Assembly (NCBI RefSeq): GCF_000743705.1
Contig: NZ_JQEZ01000003.1
Span: forward strand, 520,181 to 584,180
Direction: 5' to 3'
Length of the DNA stretch: 64,000 nt
Source: Ruegeria halocynthiae
Lineage (GTDB): Bacteria > Pseudomonadota > Alphaproteobacteria > Rhodobacterales > Rhodobacteraceae
This document shows positions 56,286 to 64,000 of the stretch, piece after piece. Made by a program: the position numbers and the translations under genes. Each line of letters begins with the position of its first letter. Position 1 is the stretch's first letter. A model generated the notes under the pieces. The model made no database searches, had not been told where the DNA came from, and saw nothing but the letters and a program-made list of their open reading frames with translations.

Positions 56286-57128
56286 ATGTCGGAAAAGGGT
56301 ATCGCAAACAAACTTCTGCTGCTGCCGTCCTCGCTGGTCATCGGCGCATTTGTCATCGTGCCATGTGCGTTGGTTCTGTTGGCAAGCCTGGCCTCGATTT
56401 CGGATTCCGAAGGATGGGTATTTGCCTTGGACCTATCCAATTTTGCCCGCTTCTTTAGCTGGTTCTATATTGAACGCGCCTTGTTCTCTATCGGGTTGTG
56501 CATGATGGTTGTGGTGATCAGCCTTTTGCTCGCCTACCCCTTCGCCTATTTCCTGTCGGGGTTCAGCGCCAAGGTAAAGAACATCTGGCTGATTTACATT
56601 CTGGCGCAGCTGACTTTGTCAGAGGTTCTGATCGCCTTCAGCTGGCAGATTTTGCTGTCGCGGAAATCCGGGCTCAGCAACATTTTGGTCTCGTTGGGAT
56701 TGTTTGACAAACCATTTGCCATGACCCCGTCAGCCACCGGGGTTCTGCTGGGCCTGGTGTATCTGGTCATCCCCTTCATGATTCTGCTGCTATATCCCGC
56801 GTTCAGCCGTATGGACAAAAGTCTTGTTGAAGCGGCCCGTACACTTGGCGCGTCACCGCTTCGCAGCTTTTTCACCGTCGTCGTTCCCACGACAAAATCG
56901 GCGATCATCTCAAGCAGTGTAACGGTCTTTGTTCTGACCTTGGGGGCCGTGATCGTGCCGCAGGTTCTGGGCGCGCCGAAACACTGGACGTTGTCTGTGT
57001 TGATCATGGATCAGGCGGTGTTCAACTCGAACGTGCCATTTGCATCGGCACTTGCCGTTGTACTCTTGCTCCTCAGTGGCGGTGTGATCGGGACAATCTT
57101 CTTCTTAGGAAAGGGGAAAACGGCATGA
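56286..57128 (+). CDS. polyamine-type ABC transporter, permease (PotB-like)
   Basis: 280 residues with six membrane helices and the EAA loop EAARTLGASPLRSFFTVVVP near 180-199. The ATG at 56286 is used because it starts right before the first helix; the longer frame to 56157 overlaps the ATPase gene. The stop overlaps the next start (ATGA). Confidence 0.9.
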   Translation: MSEKGIANKLLLLPSSLVIGAFVIVPCALVLLASLASISDSEGWVFALDLSNFARFFSWFYIERALFSIGLCMMVVVISLLLAYPFAYFLSGFSAKVKNIWLIYILAQLTLSEVLIAFSWQILLSRKSGLSNILVSLGLFDKPFAMTPSATGVLLGLVYLVIPFMILLLYPAFSRMDKSLVEAARTLGASPLRSFFTVVVPTTKSAIISSSVTVFVLTLGAVIVPQVLGAPKHWTLSVLIMDQAVFNSNVPFASALAVVLLLLSGGVIGTIFFLGKGKTA

Positions 57129-57910
57129 CTTTCCTGCGACGCATCTACCTTGCCTTGTTCGCGGTCTACCTTCTGGGTCCGATTTTTGTCATTGCCGCGG
57201 TGTCGTTCAATGCCAAAAAGTTCCTGGCCTTCCCGCCACGCGGCTTTTCCTTCCGCTGGTATGTTGAAATCTTTGCCGCCGAGGAATGGCTGACATCGCT
57301 GACCGCCTCTTTGACGATTGCGCTGTCCTCTGCAACATTGTCGGTCGTGATTGCGCTGCCAATCGCTTATGTGGTCTGGAGCCGAAACCTGCGCTATGCC
57401 AAAGCACTGCTGAGCCTGGGTATCGCGCCCTTTATTTTGCCCCCAGTCATCATGGCGCTGGCGTTCTTGCTGATGTTCTCATCCATCGGGATGTATGGCT
57501 GGGCGATTAATGTGGTCATTGCCCATGCCGTGTTCCTGCTGGCCCTGCCCCTTGTCACCATTTCGCTTGGGCTGGAGAGCGTCGATAAAGAGCTGGTCGA
57601 GGCAAGCCGGACAATGGGTGCCACCGGCTGGACCGTGTTCAAAACCGTGATCTTCCCGATCGCCGCACCCTTTGCCTTTGCCGGTTTTGCCTTCTGCTTT
57701 GTCATAAGCCTGAACGAATACATCATCGCCCTGATGACCGTAGGGTTCACCGTCGAGACATTGCCGATCAAGATCTTCAACGCGCTGAGATATGGTTATT
57801 CGCCGGTTATCGCTTCGATTGCAGTGATGTTTCTGGTGATCAACGTGATTGTCTTCAGCCTGATTGCAAAGTTCAGCAACCTGCCACGTATCCTGGGTGC
57901 GCAAGAATAA
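57125..57910 (+). CDS. polyamine-type ABC transporter, permease (PotC-like)
   Basis: 261 residues, six membrane helices, EAA loop EASRTMGATGWTVFKTVIFP near 158-177. The four-base overlap with the previous permease gene couples the two. A terminator follows at 57947. Confidence 0.9.
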   Translation: MTFLRRIYLALFAVYLLGPIFVIAAVSFNAKKFLAFPPRGFSFRWYVEIFAAEEWLTSLTASLTIALSSATLSVVIALPIAYVVWSRNLRYAKALLSLGIAPFILPPVIMALAFLLMFSSIGMYGWAINVVIAHAVFLLALPLVTISLGLESVDKELVEASRTMGATGWTVFKTVIFPIAAPFAFAGFAFCFVISLNEYIIALMTVGFTVETLPIKIFNALRYGYSPVIASIAVMFLVINVIVFSLIAKFSNLPRILGAQE

Positions 57911-57946
57911 CACGCACCTGAAGCCAGACACATTACACCTTACATA

Positions 57947-57974
57947 CTGCCCCGCATCACGCGGGGCAGCTTTT
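57947..57974 (+). terminator. terminator after the ABC operon
   Basis: CTGCCCCGC (57947-57955) pairs with GCGGGGCAG (57961-57969) over a 5-base loop, followed by CTTTT. It separates the transporter genes from the ligase gene, so the ligase may have its own promoter or rely on read-through. Confidence 0.75.
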
Positions 57975-58005
57975 GAAATCGGTTTTGCCAATTCCGGAGT
58001 TCCAG

Positions 58006-59508
58006 ATGAACCGCATTCATCAGATGCTAGAAGCCACTCCAGCGTCCAAGCTGGCCATTGTCGATCATGACAATCAGAACTACACCTATGGTGATTTGAT
58101 CTCAGCCGCCGACACTGCCGCGGGCCTGCTGCGCGACCACGGAGTTCGGGGCGGCGATCGGGTGGTCGTGATTGCGGAAAACTGCGCCGCATTTGTCTCT
58201 GTGATTCTTGCGCTCAGCAAGCTGGATGCCTGGGTTGTTCTGCTCAACGCGCGTGCAACGGTGCAGGAACGGGACAATGTGATCGAACATTCCGGCGCGC
58301 GATGCGTAATCGCCACCACGGGCGCATCCCGCGCCGCTGGCGAACACGCTACGCAGCTGGGTGCAACAACCCTTGGGAAATTGCCGACCGGTGATCTTGT
58401 GGTGTCCCCCATCAACTCCTCCGCTGTGGTTGAACCGGTGGCGCAGGACGCAGGACAGGTCGCCGCGCTGCTGTATACCAGCGGCACCAGCGGGCAGCCC
58501 AAGGGCGTCATGCTGACCCATGACAACCTGATCTTCACCATCAATATCTGCAACGAAGTTGGCGGGTTCAACAAAGATGACCACACTTTGGTCGTCCTGC
58601 CCGGCACCCACGTCTATTCCTTCTCGAACGTCATTCTTGCACAGCTTGCCGTCGGAGCGAGCCTGCGTTTTCTGACGCGCTTCGACCCGGCCGAGGTTGT
58701 TGAAGAGCTAAAATCGGATGTGACCTTCTTTCCGGCCGTTCCACAGATGTTTGCCCAGATCCTCAAGGTGCTCAAGGAACAGGGCATCACCAAGGTCGAC
58801 GGCGATCTGCGGTTCTTTGCGTCTGGCGGCTCGCCGCTGGACCCAAGCTGGCAAACCCAGATCGAAGAGATTTTTGGCGTTGGCATTTACGATGGCTATG
58901 GCCTGACCGAAGCATCCCCGACCGTAACAACGGTGCGTCTGGATAAACCGACGGATGAAGGCACCGTTGGACAGCCCCTGCCTGGCCTGGACGTCCAGCT
59001 GCGCAATGCCAGCAAAGATGGCGTTGGTGAATTGCAGGTGCGGGGACGCAGCATCATGAAGGGGTATTACCACAACCTCGAAGCCACTGCCGAGGCCGTG
59101 ACCGAAGATGGCTTCCTGTGTACCGGCGATCTGGCCCGCATTGCCGAGGACGGATCGGTCTTTATCGTTGGTCGCTGCAAAGAGCTGATCATTCACTCCG
59201 GTTTCAACGTGTACCCCCCCGAGGTCGAAACCGCCCTGAACGCCCTGCCCGCTGTGGTTCAGGCCGCCGTCGTCGGGCGCGCACGTGAAGGGAATGAGGA
59301 CGTTTTGGCCTTTGTCACGGTGAATGCTGAAGTGACCGGCACGGACCTGAAAGAACAGCTGAAAGAAACGTTGGTGCGCTATAAAATTCCACAGCATATC
59401 GTGGTTACAGCAGAACTGCCGCAAGCTGCCACCGGCAAGATCCTCAAGAACAAGCTGGTAACGGTCTTTGCCGAGGAACTGCGCACGCTGGACGAGGCTG
59501 TGCATTAG
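58006..59508 (+). CDS. AMP-forming acyl/aryl-CoA ligase
   Basis: 500 residues, ANL superfamily. ATP motif LLYTSGTSGQPKGVMLTHDN around 160-180, YGLTEASPT near 302, TGDLARIAEDGSVFIVGRCK hinge near 375-395, and the C-terminal catalytic lysine in TGKILKNKL. It activates a carboxylic acid to its CoA thioester by way of an adenylate. The ATG at 58006 is preceded by GGAG. It follows the polyamine-type transporter, so the acid may be a gamma-guanidino or amino acid product, but fatty or aromatic acids are equally possible. Confidence 0.85.
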   Translation: MNRIHQMLEATPASKLAIVDHDNQNYTYGDLISAADTAAGLLRDHGVRGGDRVVVIAENCAAFVSVILALSKLDAWVVLLNARATVQERDNVIEHSGARCVIATTGASRAAGEHATQLGATTLGKLPTGDLVVSPINSSAVVEPVAQDAGQVAALLYTSGTSGQPKGVMLTHDNLIFTINICNEVGGFNKDDHTLVVLPGTHVYSFSNVILAQLAVGASLRFLTRFDPAEVVEELKSDVTFFPAVPQMFAQILKVLKEQGITKVDGDLRFFASGGSPLDPSWQTQIEEIFGVGIYDGYGLTEASPTVTTVRLDKPTDEGTVGQPLPGLDVQLRNASKDGVGELQVRGRSIMKGYYHNLEATAEAVTEDGFLCTGDLARIAEDGSVFIVGRCKELIIHSGFNVYPPEVETALNALPAVVQAAVVGRAREGNEDVLAFVTVNAEVTGTDLKEQLKETLVRYKIPQHIVVTAELPQAATGKILKNKLVTVFAEELRTLDEAVH

Positions 59509-59526
59509 CTGCCAAAGAAATACTGG

Positions 59527-59609
59527 GACGCCGCGCACCAGCATCAATCCGCCAAGGTCCGGATGTACCCTTCCGGAATTCAGCCGGATTGATGCTGGTG
59601 CGCGGCGTC
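59527..59609. repeat. 25-bp perfect inverted repeat
   Basis: Arm 59527-59551 (starting GACGCCGCGCACCAGC) is the exact reverse complement of 59585-59609. The 33-base centre itself contains TCCGGA twice (59558-59563 and 59572-59577), able to pair as an inner stem. No T-run follows. Origin unknown: a small palindromic element, a structured RNA or a strong transcription barrier. Confidence 0.85.
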
Positions 59610-59762
59610 GACCCGGATAGGGTTGGAAAGTTCTGAAATCAGGTCAAGGGTGTCATCATTCGCGATGATACCCAGGGGTCCTTGGCTGATCATTTGGCCA
59701 ATTCTGCCAGGTCAGTCGCAGCCTACATTTTCAGCCGTCGTCAGCAATTCACAGAATTGATA

Positions 59763-59796
59763 ACGGGGGCAAAGATCATTCTTTGCCCCCGTTTTA
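59763..59796 (+). terminator. terminator between ligase and agmatinase genes
   Basis: ACGGGGGCAAAG (59763-59774) and CTTTGCCCCCGT (59781-59792) form a perfect 12-bp stem with a 6-base loop, then TTTATT. Best oriented for the plus strand but symmetrical enough to act on both converging transcripts. Confidence 0.75.
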
Positions 59797-59813
59797 TTCA
59801 GCTTGCAGATGTC

Positions 59814-60773
59814 TTAGGCCCAGGTCTTGGGCAGAACGCACAGCATTTCATAAAGCAAATTAGAGCCGATCAACGCAGTGCTGCCGTCACGATCATAGGG
59901 CGGTGACACCTCGACCAAATCGCAGCCGACAAGGTTTAGACCTTTACAGCCACGCACAATCTCAAGCCCCTGAATGGTGGTCAGACCGCCCATTTCAACC
60001 GTGCCGGTGCCCGGCGCGTAAGCAGGGTCCAGACCGTCGATGTCAAAGGTCAGGTAGACCGGCGTGTCGCCGATCTTTTTGCGGATCTCTTCCATCATCG
60101 GCGTCAGGGACTTGTGCCAGCATTCCTCGGCAGGTGTCACGGTCCAGCCTTGTTTGCGAGCCCAGTTGAAATCGTCCGGTTCGTATCCTGTCCCGCGCAG
60201 GCCGATCTGGAACACTTTGTCGTTTTGCAGCAGCCCATCATCAAAGGCGCGGCGGAACGGGGTGCCATGGGCAATCTTCTCGCCAAACATCTCATCATTG
60301 ATGTCGGCATGTGCATCCACATGGATCAATGCGACAGGCCCGTGTTTCTTGGCAATCGCGCGCAACACCGGATAGGTCAGCGTGTGATCGCCACCCAGCG
60401 TCAGCGGCACGCAATCATGACCCAGGATTTCATCATAAGCCTCGGTAATGATATCGACAGTCTTTTTCAGATCGAACGTATTGATCGCCACATCACCGAT
60501 ATCGGCAACCTGCATCTTGTCGAAAGGCGCAGCGCCGGTTGCCATGTTGAACGGGCGCATCAGAACGCTTTCGGCACGGATGGCGCGTGGACCCATACGG
60601 GTGCCGGACCGGTTCGACGCGCCGATATCCATCGGGATGCCGACAAAACAGGCGTCCAGGCCTTCAGCACTTGTATGCCGCGGCAGGCGCATCATGGTCG
60701 TCTCGCCACCAAAACGGGGCATGTCGTTACCGCCAAGTGGCTGATTATATGTTTTTTTCTCGCCGTCGAGCAT
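59814..60773 (-). CDS. speB: agmatinase-family ureohydrolase
   Basis: 319 residues. All manganese-binding motifs are present: GGDH with H130, HVDAHADIND with D153, H155 and D157, and FDIDGLDPAYAPGTGT further on. It hydrolyses a guanidino compound to the amine and urea; agmatine is the commonest substrate, but guanidinobutyrate and guanidinopropionate enzymes share these motifs. It converges on the ligase gene and is downstream of its probable LysR regulator on the same strand. Start taken at 60773; a later ATG (60722) is possible. Confidence 0.88.
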   Translation of the reverse strand: MLDGEKKTYNQPLGGNDMPRFGGETTMMRLPRHTSAEGLDACFVGIPMDIGASNRSGTRMGPRAIRAESVLMRPFNMATGAAPFDKMQVADIGDVAINTFDLKKTVDIITEAYDEILGHDCVPLTLGGDHTLTYPVLRAIAKKHGPVALIHVDAHADINDEMFGEKIAHGTPFRRAFDDGLLQNDKVFQIGLRGTGYEPDDFNWARKQGWTVTPAEECWHKSLTPMMEEIRKKIGDTPVYLTFDIDGLDPAYAPGTGTVEMGGLTTIQGLEIVRGCKGLNLVGCDLVEVSPPYDRDGSTALIGSNLLYEMLCVLPKTWA

Positions 60774-60809
60774 TTGCGTACACCACTTATTTTGTTGATA
60801 TGCTGGCGC

Positions 60810-60826
60810 TAAAATCGCAAATTTTA
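60810..60826. promoter_or_regulatory. inverted repeat before the agmatinase gene
   Basis: TAAAAT (60810-60815), spacer CGCAA, ATTTTA (60821-60826), 37 bases before the agmatinase start. The shared 9-mer TACCATAGT follows at 60841-60849. Candidate site for the neighbouring LysR protein. Confidence 0.4.
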
Positions 60827-60883
60827 ACTAGGGCCGAAAATACCATAGTGCAAAAGGTTACATTTCCCCTGGGAAATGAAACA

Positions 60884-61774
60884 CTATTTGTATTCTGCAG
60901 CCAACAGCCGAACGAATTGTTCGGTAACCGACGGAAGAACCCCGGATTTGGTCACAATATAAATCGACGGCGACGTGTGTTCGTCATCAAATGGCAACTG
61001 GCGCATCCGACCTGTTTGCAGGTGATACTCCGCTGCATGGCATGGCAGCAAACCCAGATAACAACCACTGAGGATCAGCATGATCTGGGATTCGATTTCC
61101 TGCACCGACACGTCGTAATCCGTTGCCGGACGCGAGCGCTGACGCTGACGGCTCCAATACCCTCGTTGTGCCCATGCATACTCGCTCAAATCCAGCTTTT
61201 CGAGTTCCTCTTCCTTAACCGAAAACAGCTCATGACCCTCACCGCAGTACAGGGCGTGCTTTTCGTCATAGACCTGTTTGAATTTCAGGCCGTTCAGAAA
61301 GTTGTCGAACCCGCCTACCCCGACATGGAAAGATCCGTCACGCAGTCCAACCAGGATATCCTGCGGATCTTCGATGCTCATCTCAATCTTGACGGCGGGT
61401 GCGACTTTGGTGAAATCGCTGATCGCTTGAGGAACACGGAATTTCGGATCCGTCGCCAGACAATCCACTACAGCGATCCTGAGATGCCCGACCAAGTTCC
61501 CTTTCAGTTCAGCGAACTTGCTGGCATGATCCTTGATCGTCACTAAAAGCGACTGACTCAGCTCATGCACAATCTGCCCTTTGTCGGTCAGCAGGAACCC
61601 CCGCCGCCCCCGATCACACAGTTTCACGCCCAGGCGCTGTTCCAGCGCTGAGATGTGGTTTGAAATGGTTGGCTGGCTTAGGCCCAATTCAGCCTGAGCC
61701 GCAGAAAAACCGTTGTTGCGGACAACACTGTCAAACACCGCAAGCAGGTGAAGCTCTGTTCCCGTGATCTGCAT
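60884..61774 (-). CDS. LysR-family regulator beside the agmatinase gene
   Basis: 296 residues. Helix-turn-helix at about 5-62 (LHLLAVFDSVVRNNGFSAAQ, LGLSQPTISNHISALEQRLG) and effector domain from about 90. The ATG at 61774 is preferred to 61810 because a palindrome, GGGTT-TGC-AACCC at 61801-61813, lies just upstream and would overlap the longer start. On the same strand as agmatinase, 110 bases before it; likely controls it and possibly the transporter. Confidence 0.87.
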   Translation of the reverse strand: MQITGTELHLLAVFDSVVRNNGFSAAQAELGLSQPTISNHISALEQRLGVKLCDRGRRGFLLTDKGQIVHELSQSLLVTIKDHASKFAELKGNLVGHLRIAVVDCLATDPKFRVPQAISDFTKVAPAVKIEMSIEDPQDILVGLRDGSFHVGVGGFDNFLNGLKFKQVYDEKHALYCGEGHELFSVKEEELEKLDLSEYAWAQRGYWSRQRQRSRPATDYDVSVQEIESQIMLILSGCYLGLLPCHAAEYHLQTGRMRQLPFDDEHTSPSIYIVTKSGVLPSVTEQFVRLLAAEYK

Positions 61775-61800
61775 TATATCATTGAAGCCGGTAAATGTTA

Positions 61801-61813
61801 GGGTTTGCAACCC
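61801..61813. promoter_or_regulatory. palindrome upstream of the LysR gene
   Basis: GGGTTTGCAACCC, perfect arms of five around TGC, 27 bases before the lysR start at 61774; candidate autoregulation site. Confidence 0.35.
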
Positions 61814-62056
61814 GATATATCTTTTACCAAGGGAATACTATAGAGAGTTTTTCCGCCGCCAGTCCGCGTCAATTCCAACGTATGCAGCCAAGGCCGCTGA
61901 AAATTCCCGCATTACATGAGTGTGCGCCGACGTCGGTTCGTCGATAAGAAGGATGTTTGACTGCGCTTGGCGCGCCCGACATACACAGCCACAGCCGCAC
62001 CAACGGCTGTGGTGACATCATCGCAAACGAACAGAACCTGCTATAGGCGCTTATTG
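61814..62056. other. stretch without supported gene
   Basis: A minus-strand frame of 78 codons (to 62105) overlaps the thioesterase 3' end and has no family features. Another frame reads AAVAVYVGRAKRSQTS, possibly decayed coding sequence, not identified. Confidence 0.4.
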
Positions 62057-62491
62057 CTATGACTTGATTTGCAAACGCATCAAAGAGCCCGAGAAGTTGA
62101 GGCAAGGTTTGCCATCCGCCGTGATGATCCCCCGCAGAAATACCAATTGTCGACCGCTTTTCAAAACCTCAGCGCGCCCTTCGATCAGTTGGCCCGGTTG
62201 GGGTCCACGCAGAAATTCCGAAGAAAAAGACACCGTGACGCCATAGCTGTCATCGTCAAAACTCTCGCGCGCAGCAACAAACAGTGCGAAGTCGGCGAAT
62301 GTCATCAGGCACCCGCCGTGAACAGTTCCGGCAGCATTTGTATGGCGGTTTTCGGCCCGAAACGCCGCAACTGGCCCTTGCTCATCGGTGCGGAAATAAA
62401 ACGGACCGACAAGATCATGCTCAAAGGGTTGATCATCCCATTTGGACCAACCTTTGAACTCGCCCTGCTCTACTGTGACGCGATTATCCAT
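62057..62491 (-). CDS. PaaI-type hotdog thioesterase
   Basis: 144 residues. The hotdog core has NRHTNAAGTVHGGCLMTFAD, where the Asn/His-Gly-Gly region and the following helix form the active site of the PaaI/YbgC-like group, then a strand ending in FSSEFLRGPQPGQLIEG. It hydrolyses an acyl-CoA; substrate unknown. AGGAGA lies before the ATG at 62491; the frame to 62566 runs into the terminator of the upstream gene and is not used. Confidence 0.83.
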   Translation of the reverse strand: MDNRVTVEQGEFKGWSKWDDQPFEHDLVGPFYFRTDEQGPVAAFRAENRHTNAAGTVHGGCLMTFADFALFVAARESFDDDSYGVTVSFSSEFLRGPQPGQLIEGRAEVLKSGRQLVFLRGIITADGKPCLNFSGSLMRLQIKS

Positions 62492-62519
62492 TTTTATTCT
62501 CCTGCAAAAGACGGGGATA

Positions 62520-62553
62520 AACCAAGGGGGCAGCTTCCACCGCCCCCTTGGTT
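62520..62553 (-). terminator. terminator after the MaoC gene
   Basis: AACCAAGGGGGC (62520-62531) and GCCCCCTTGGTT (62542-62553) form a perfect 12-bp stem. It lies between the maoC stop and the thioesterase start, and marks the edge of the GC-rich block. Confidence 0.7.
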
Positions 62554-62575
62554 CTTTTCGGGTCAAAACCCTATC

Positions 62576-63049
62576 TTATTTGACTACATACCTTGCGATT
62601 GCGATTGCGACGCATGCGGGTTTGTTGTGGTTTTCGATTTCGACGGTTTTTTCGGTGACGGCCTCGATCATGTCGCCCTTGATCTCGACCGATTGCAGCA
62701 CCGTGTGGGCGCGGATGCGGGCGCCGACGGGGACCGGGGAGGGGAAGCGGACCTTGTTGAAGCCGTAGTTGATGATCAGGTCGATCGTGTCCAGATCATC
62801 GAACCGCACTGCATCAGCGGGCAGTGGCAGCAGTTCCATGATCGACAGGGTCAGCTGGCCGTGGGCGATGGTCTGCCCGAACGGGCCGTCGCGGGCGCGG
62901 TCGGGGTCGCAGTGGATCCACTGATCGTCCAGCGTGGCCGCGCCGAACTGATCGACGCGCGCCTGATCCAGCGTGAACCACTCGCTGGGCGTGTTGGCCT
63001 GCCCGATGCGGGCGGTCATATGGTCAAAGGTGTCTTGCAGATTGCTCAT
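62576..63049 (-). CDS. MaoC-family (R)-specific hydratase/dehydratase
   Basis: 157 residues, hotdog fold. The hydratase motif appears as DDQWIHCDPDRARDGPFGQTIAHGQLTLS (the D-x4-H pair, start about 45): Asp and His are the catalytic dyad. Enoyl-CoA hydration is the usual reaction. The start at 63049 begins MSNLQDTFDHM; the open frame upstream is antisense-like arginine-rich sequence. It follows the thiolase gene by 14 bases, so they form one fatty-acid/CoA operon. Codons are strongly GC-ended compared with the rest of the window. Confidence 0.85.
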   Translation of the reverse strand: MSNLQDTFDHMTARIGQANTPSEWFTLDQARVDQFGAATLDDQWIHCDPDRARDGPFGQTIAHGQLTLSIMELLPLPADAVRFDDLDTIDLIINYGFNKVRFPSPVPVGARIRAHTVLQSVEIKGDMIEAVTEKTVEIENHNKPACVAIAIARYVVK

Positions 63050-63063
63050 GGCTGATGTCCCGC

Positions 63064-64000
63064 TCAGAAGATTTCGAACAGGCCGGCCGCGCCCATGCCG
63101 CCGCCGATGCACATGGTCACCACGCCGTATTTGGCACCGCGCCGCTTGCCCTCGATCAGCACATGGCCAGCGCAGCGCGCGCCCGTCATGCCAAAGGGAT
63201 GCCCGACCGAGATCGCGCCGCCATTCACGTTCAGCAGCTCGTTCGGGATGCCCAGCTTGTCGCGGCAATAGAGCACCTGCGAGGCAAAGGCCTCGTTCAG
63301 CTCCCACAGGCCGATGTCATCCATCGTCAGCCCGTGCAGCTTCAGCAACTTGGGCACCGCAAAGACCGGGCCGATGCCCATCTCGTCGGGGCCACAGCCC
63401 GCAACCATGGTGCCACGCAGCGCGCCCAGCGGTTCCAGCCCGCGGCGTTCGGCCTCGCGCGCTTCCATCACCACCGCGGCCGAGGCCCCGTCAGAAAGCT
63501 GCGAGGCATTGCCTGCGGTGATGTATTTGCCTTCTTTCACCACCATGCCATCGGCAAAAACCGGGTTCAGCCCCGACAGGCTGTCCAGCGTGGTCGAGGG
63601 GCGGTTGCCCTCGTCTTTTGTCAGCGTCACGGTTTCCATCGTGACCTCGCCGGTGTCGCGGTTCTTGACCCGCTTGACCGATTCCAGCGGCACGATCTCG
63701 GCGTCGAACCGGCCCGCCTCCTGCGCGGCGGCGGTGCGCTGCTGGCTTTGCAGCGCATATTCATCCTGCGCCTCGCGGCTAATGCCATAACGCTCGGCGA
63801 CGATCTCGGCGGTTTCCACCATCGACATCTCGACGCCCGGATAGTTGGTCAGAAGCCACGGATCCTGCGAGCGGTTCTGCTCGCGCCCTTCCAGATGCAT
63901 GGTCAGGCTGATCGATTCCAGACCCGCCCCCATCGCCACCTGCATCCCGTCGCAGACAATCTGGTTCGAGGCCGCCGCAATCGCCGTCAGGCCCGAGGCG
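63064..64000 (-). CDS. acetyl-CoA acyltransferase (thiolase), 5' part outside window
   Basis: The frame is open to the right edge, so at least 312 codons are present. Sequence begins within [20 protein letters not shown], just after the catalytic Cys, which would be to the right. [12 protein letters not shown] and [20 protein letters not shown] hold the catalytic His, and the second cysteine lies in [14 protein letters not shown] at the end. Condenses or cleaves acyl-CoA. High GC (47 of 60 bases from 63421) and biased codons set it apart from upstream genes. Confidence 0.92.
   Translation of the reverse strand, partial: ASGLTAIAAASNQIVCDGMQVAMGAGLESISLTMHLEGREQNRSQDPWLLTNYPGVEMSMVETAEIVAERYGISREAQDEYALQSQQRTAAAQEAGRFDAEIVPLESVKRVKNRDTGEVTMETVTLTKDEGNRPSTTLDSLSGLNPVFADGMVVKEGKYITAGNASQLSDGASAAVVMEAREAERRGLEPLGALRGTMVAGCGPDEMGIGPVFAVPKLLKLHGLTMDDIGLWELNEAFASQVLYCRDKLGIPNELLNVNGGAISVGHPFGMTGARCAGHVLIEGKRRGAKYGVVTMCIGGGMGAAGLFEIF

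Larger units (their letters stand above)
59509..59813. other. hairpin-rich convergent intergenic region
   Basis: No gene. It contains a 25-bp perfect inverted repeat (59527-59609), a 10-bp stem at 59648-59673, and a terminator at 59763-59792. This much structure between two convergent genes is more than termination needs. Confidence 0.6.

Noticed and set aside
61869..62105. 78-codon minus-strand frame next to the thioesterase gene
   Set aside because: It overlaps the thioesterase 3' end and lacks any family feature or start signal.

Overview
This window looks like chromosomal DNA of a marine alphaproteobacterium of the Rhodobacterales (Roseobacter group). The main reasons are the polyol operon laid out like smoEFGKS-mtlK of Rhodobacter sphaeroides, tandem dimethylglycine-dehydrogenase-like flavoproteins beside an MttB-family methyltransferase, many ABC uptake operons with adjacent LysR regulators, and moderately high GC. 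Species is inference. No rRNA, convincing tRNA or CRISPR array was seen.

Layout. 1-1114: an IS30 transposase remnant cut by a 5'-truncated IS3-type transposase. 1431-3821: UDP-xylose synthase and UDP-glucose dehydrogenase, convergent, together able to make UDP-xylose from UDP-glucose. 4245-11674: a same-strand membrane-sugar cassette (GT-C transferase, DPM1-like GT2 fused to GtrA, stand-alone GtrA, FAD oxidoreductase, membrane-anchored PQQ-dehydrogenase/cytochrome c fusion). 11813-19280: periplasmic CpdB-type nucleotidase, a LysR regulator and a ugpBAEC glycerol-3-phosphate transporter. 19329-30124: a tightly coupled six-gene catabolic operon (MttB-family methyltransferase, class III aminotransferase, two dimethylglycine-dehydrogenase-like proteins, a ThDP enzyme, a TcuA-like flavoprotein) with a divergent GcvA-type LysR gene. 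31242-39502: sorbitol/mannitol operon with a sugar-kinase-like P-loop gene and a LacI regulator; a perfect 24-bp palindrome lies in the smoE promoter region. 39503-41754: a decayed patch with an IS5-type remnant and a LamG-like orphan. 41755-50441: exopolysaccharide locus (Wzc-type tyrosine kinase; on the other strand two glycosyltransferases, flippase, pyruvyltransferase, a tiny membrane protein and an O-antigen-polymerase-like protein) that carries a broken gmd remnant. 51070-53669: glutaryl-CoA dehydrogenase, its divergent LysR and a decayed CoA-transferase. 54067-61774: polyamine-type ABC transporter, an acyl/aryl-CoA ligase, an agmatinase-family ureohydrolase and a LysR regulator. 62057-64000: thioesterase, MaoC hydratase and a thiolase running off the right edge, the last two in clearly more GC-rich DNA.

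How it fits together. Most of the window is nutrient scavenging (glycerol phosphate, polyols, polyamines or guanidino compounds, methylated amines, glutarate) plus two envelope-sugar loci. The least explained unit is the six-gene operon at 19329-30124: the families are recognisable but I know of no pathway using this set. The three ABC operons each carry a strong stem-loop between the binding-protein gene and the next gene, which would let the binding protein be made in excess.
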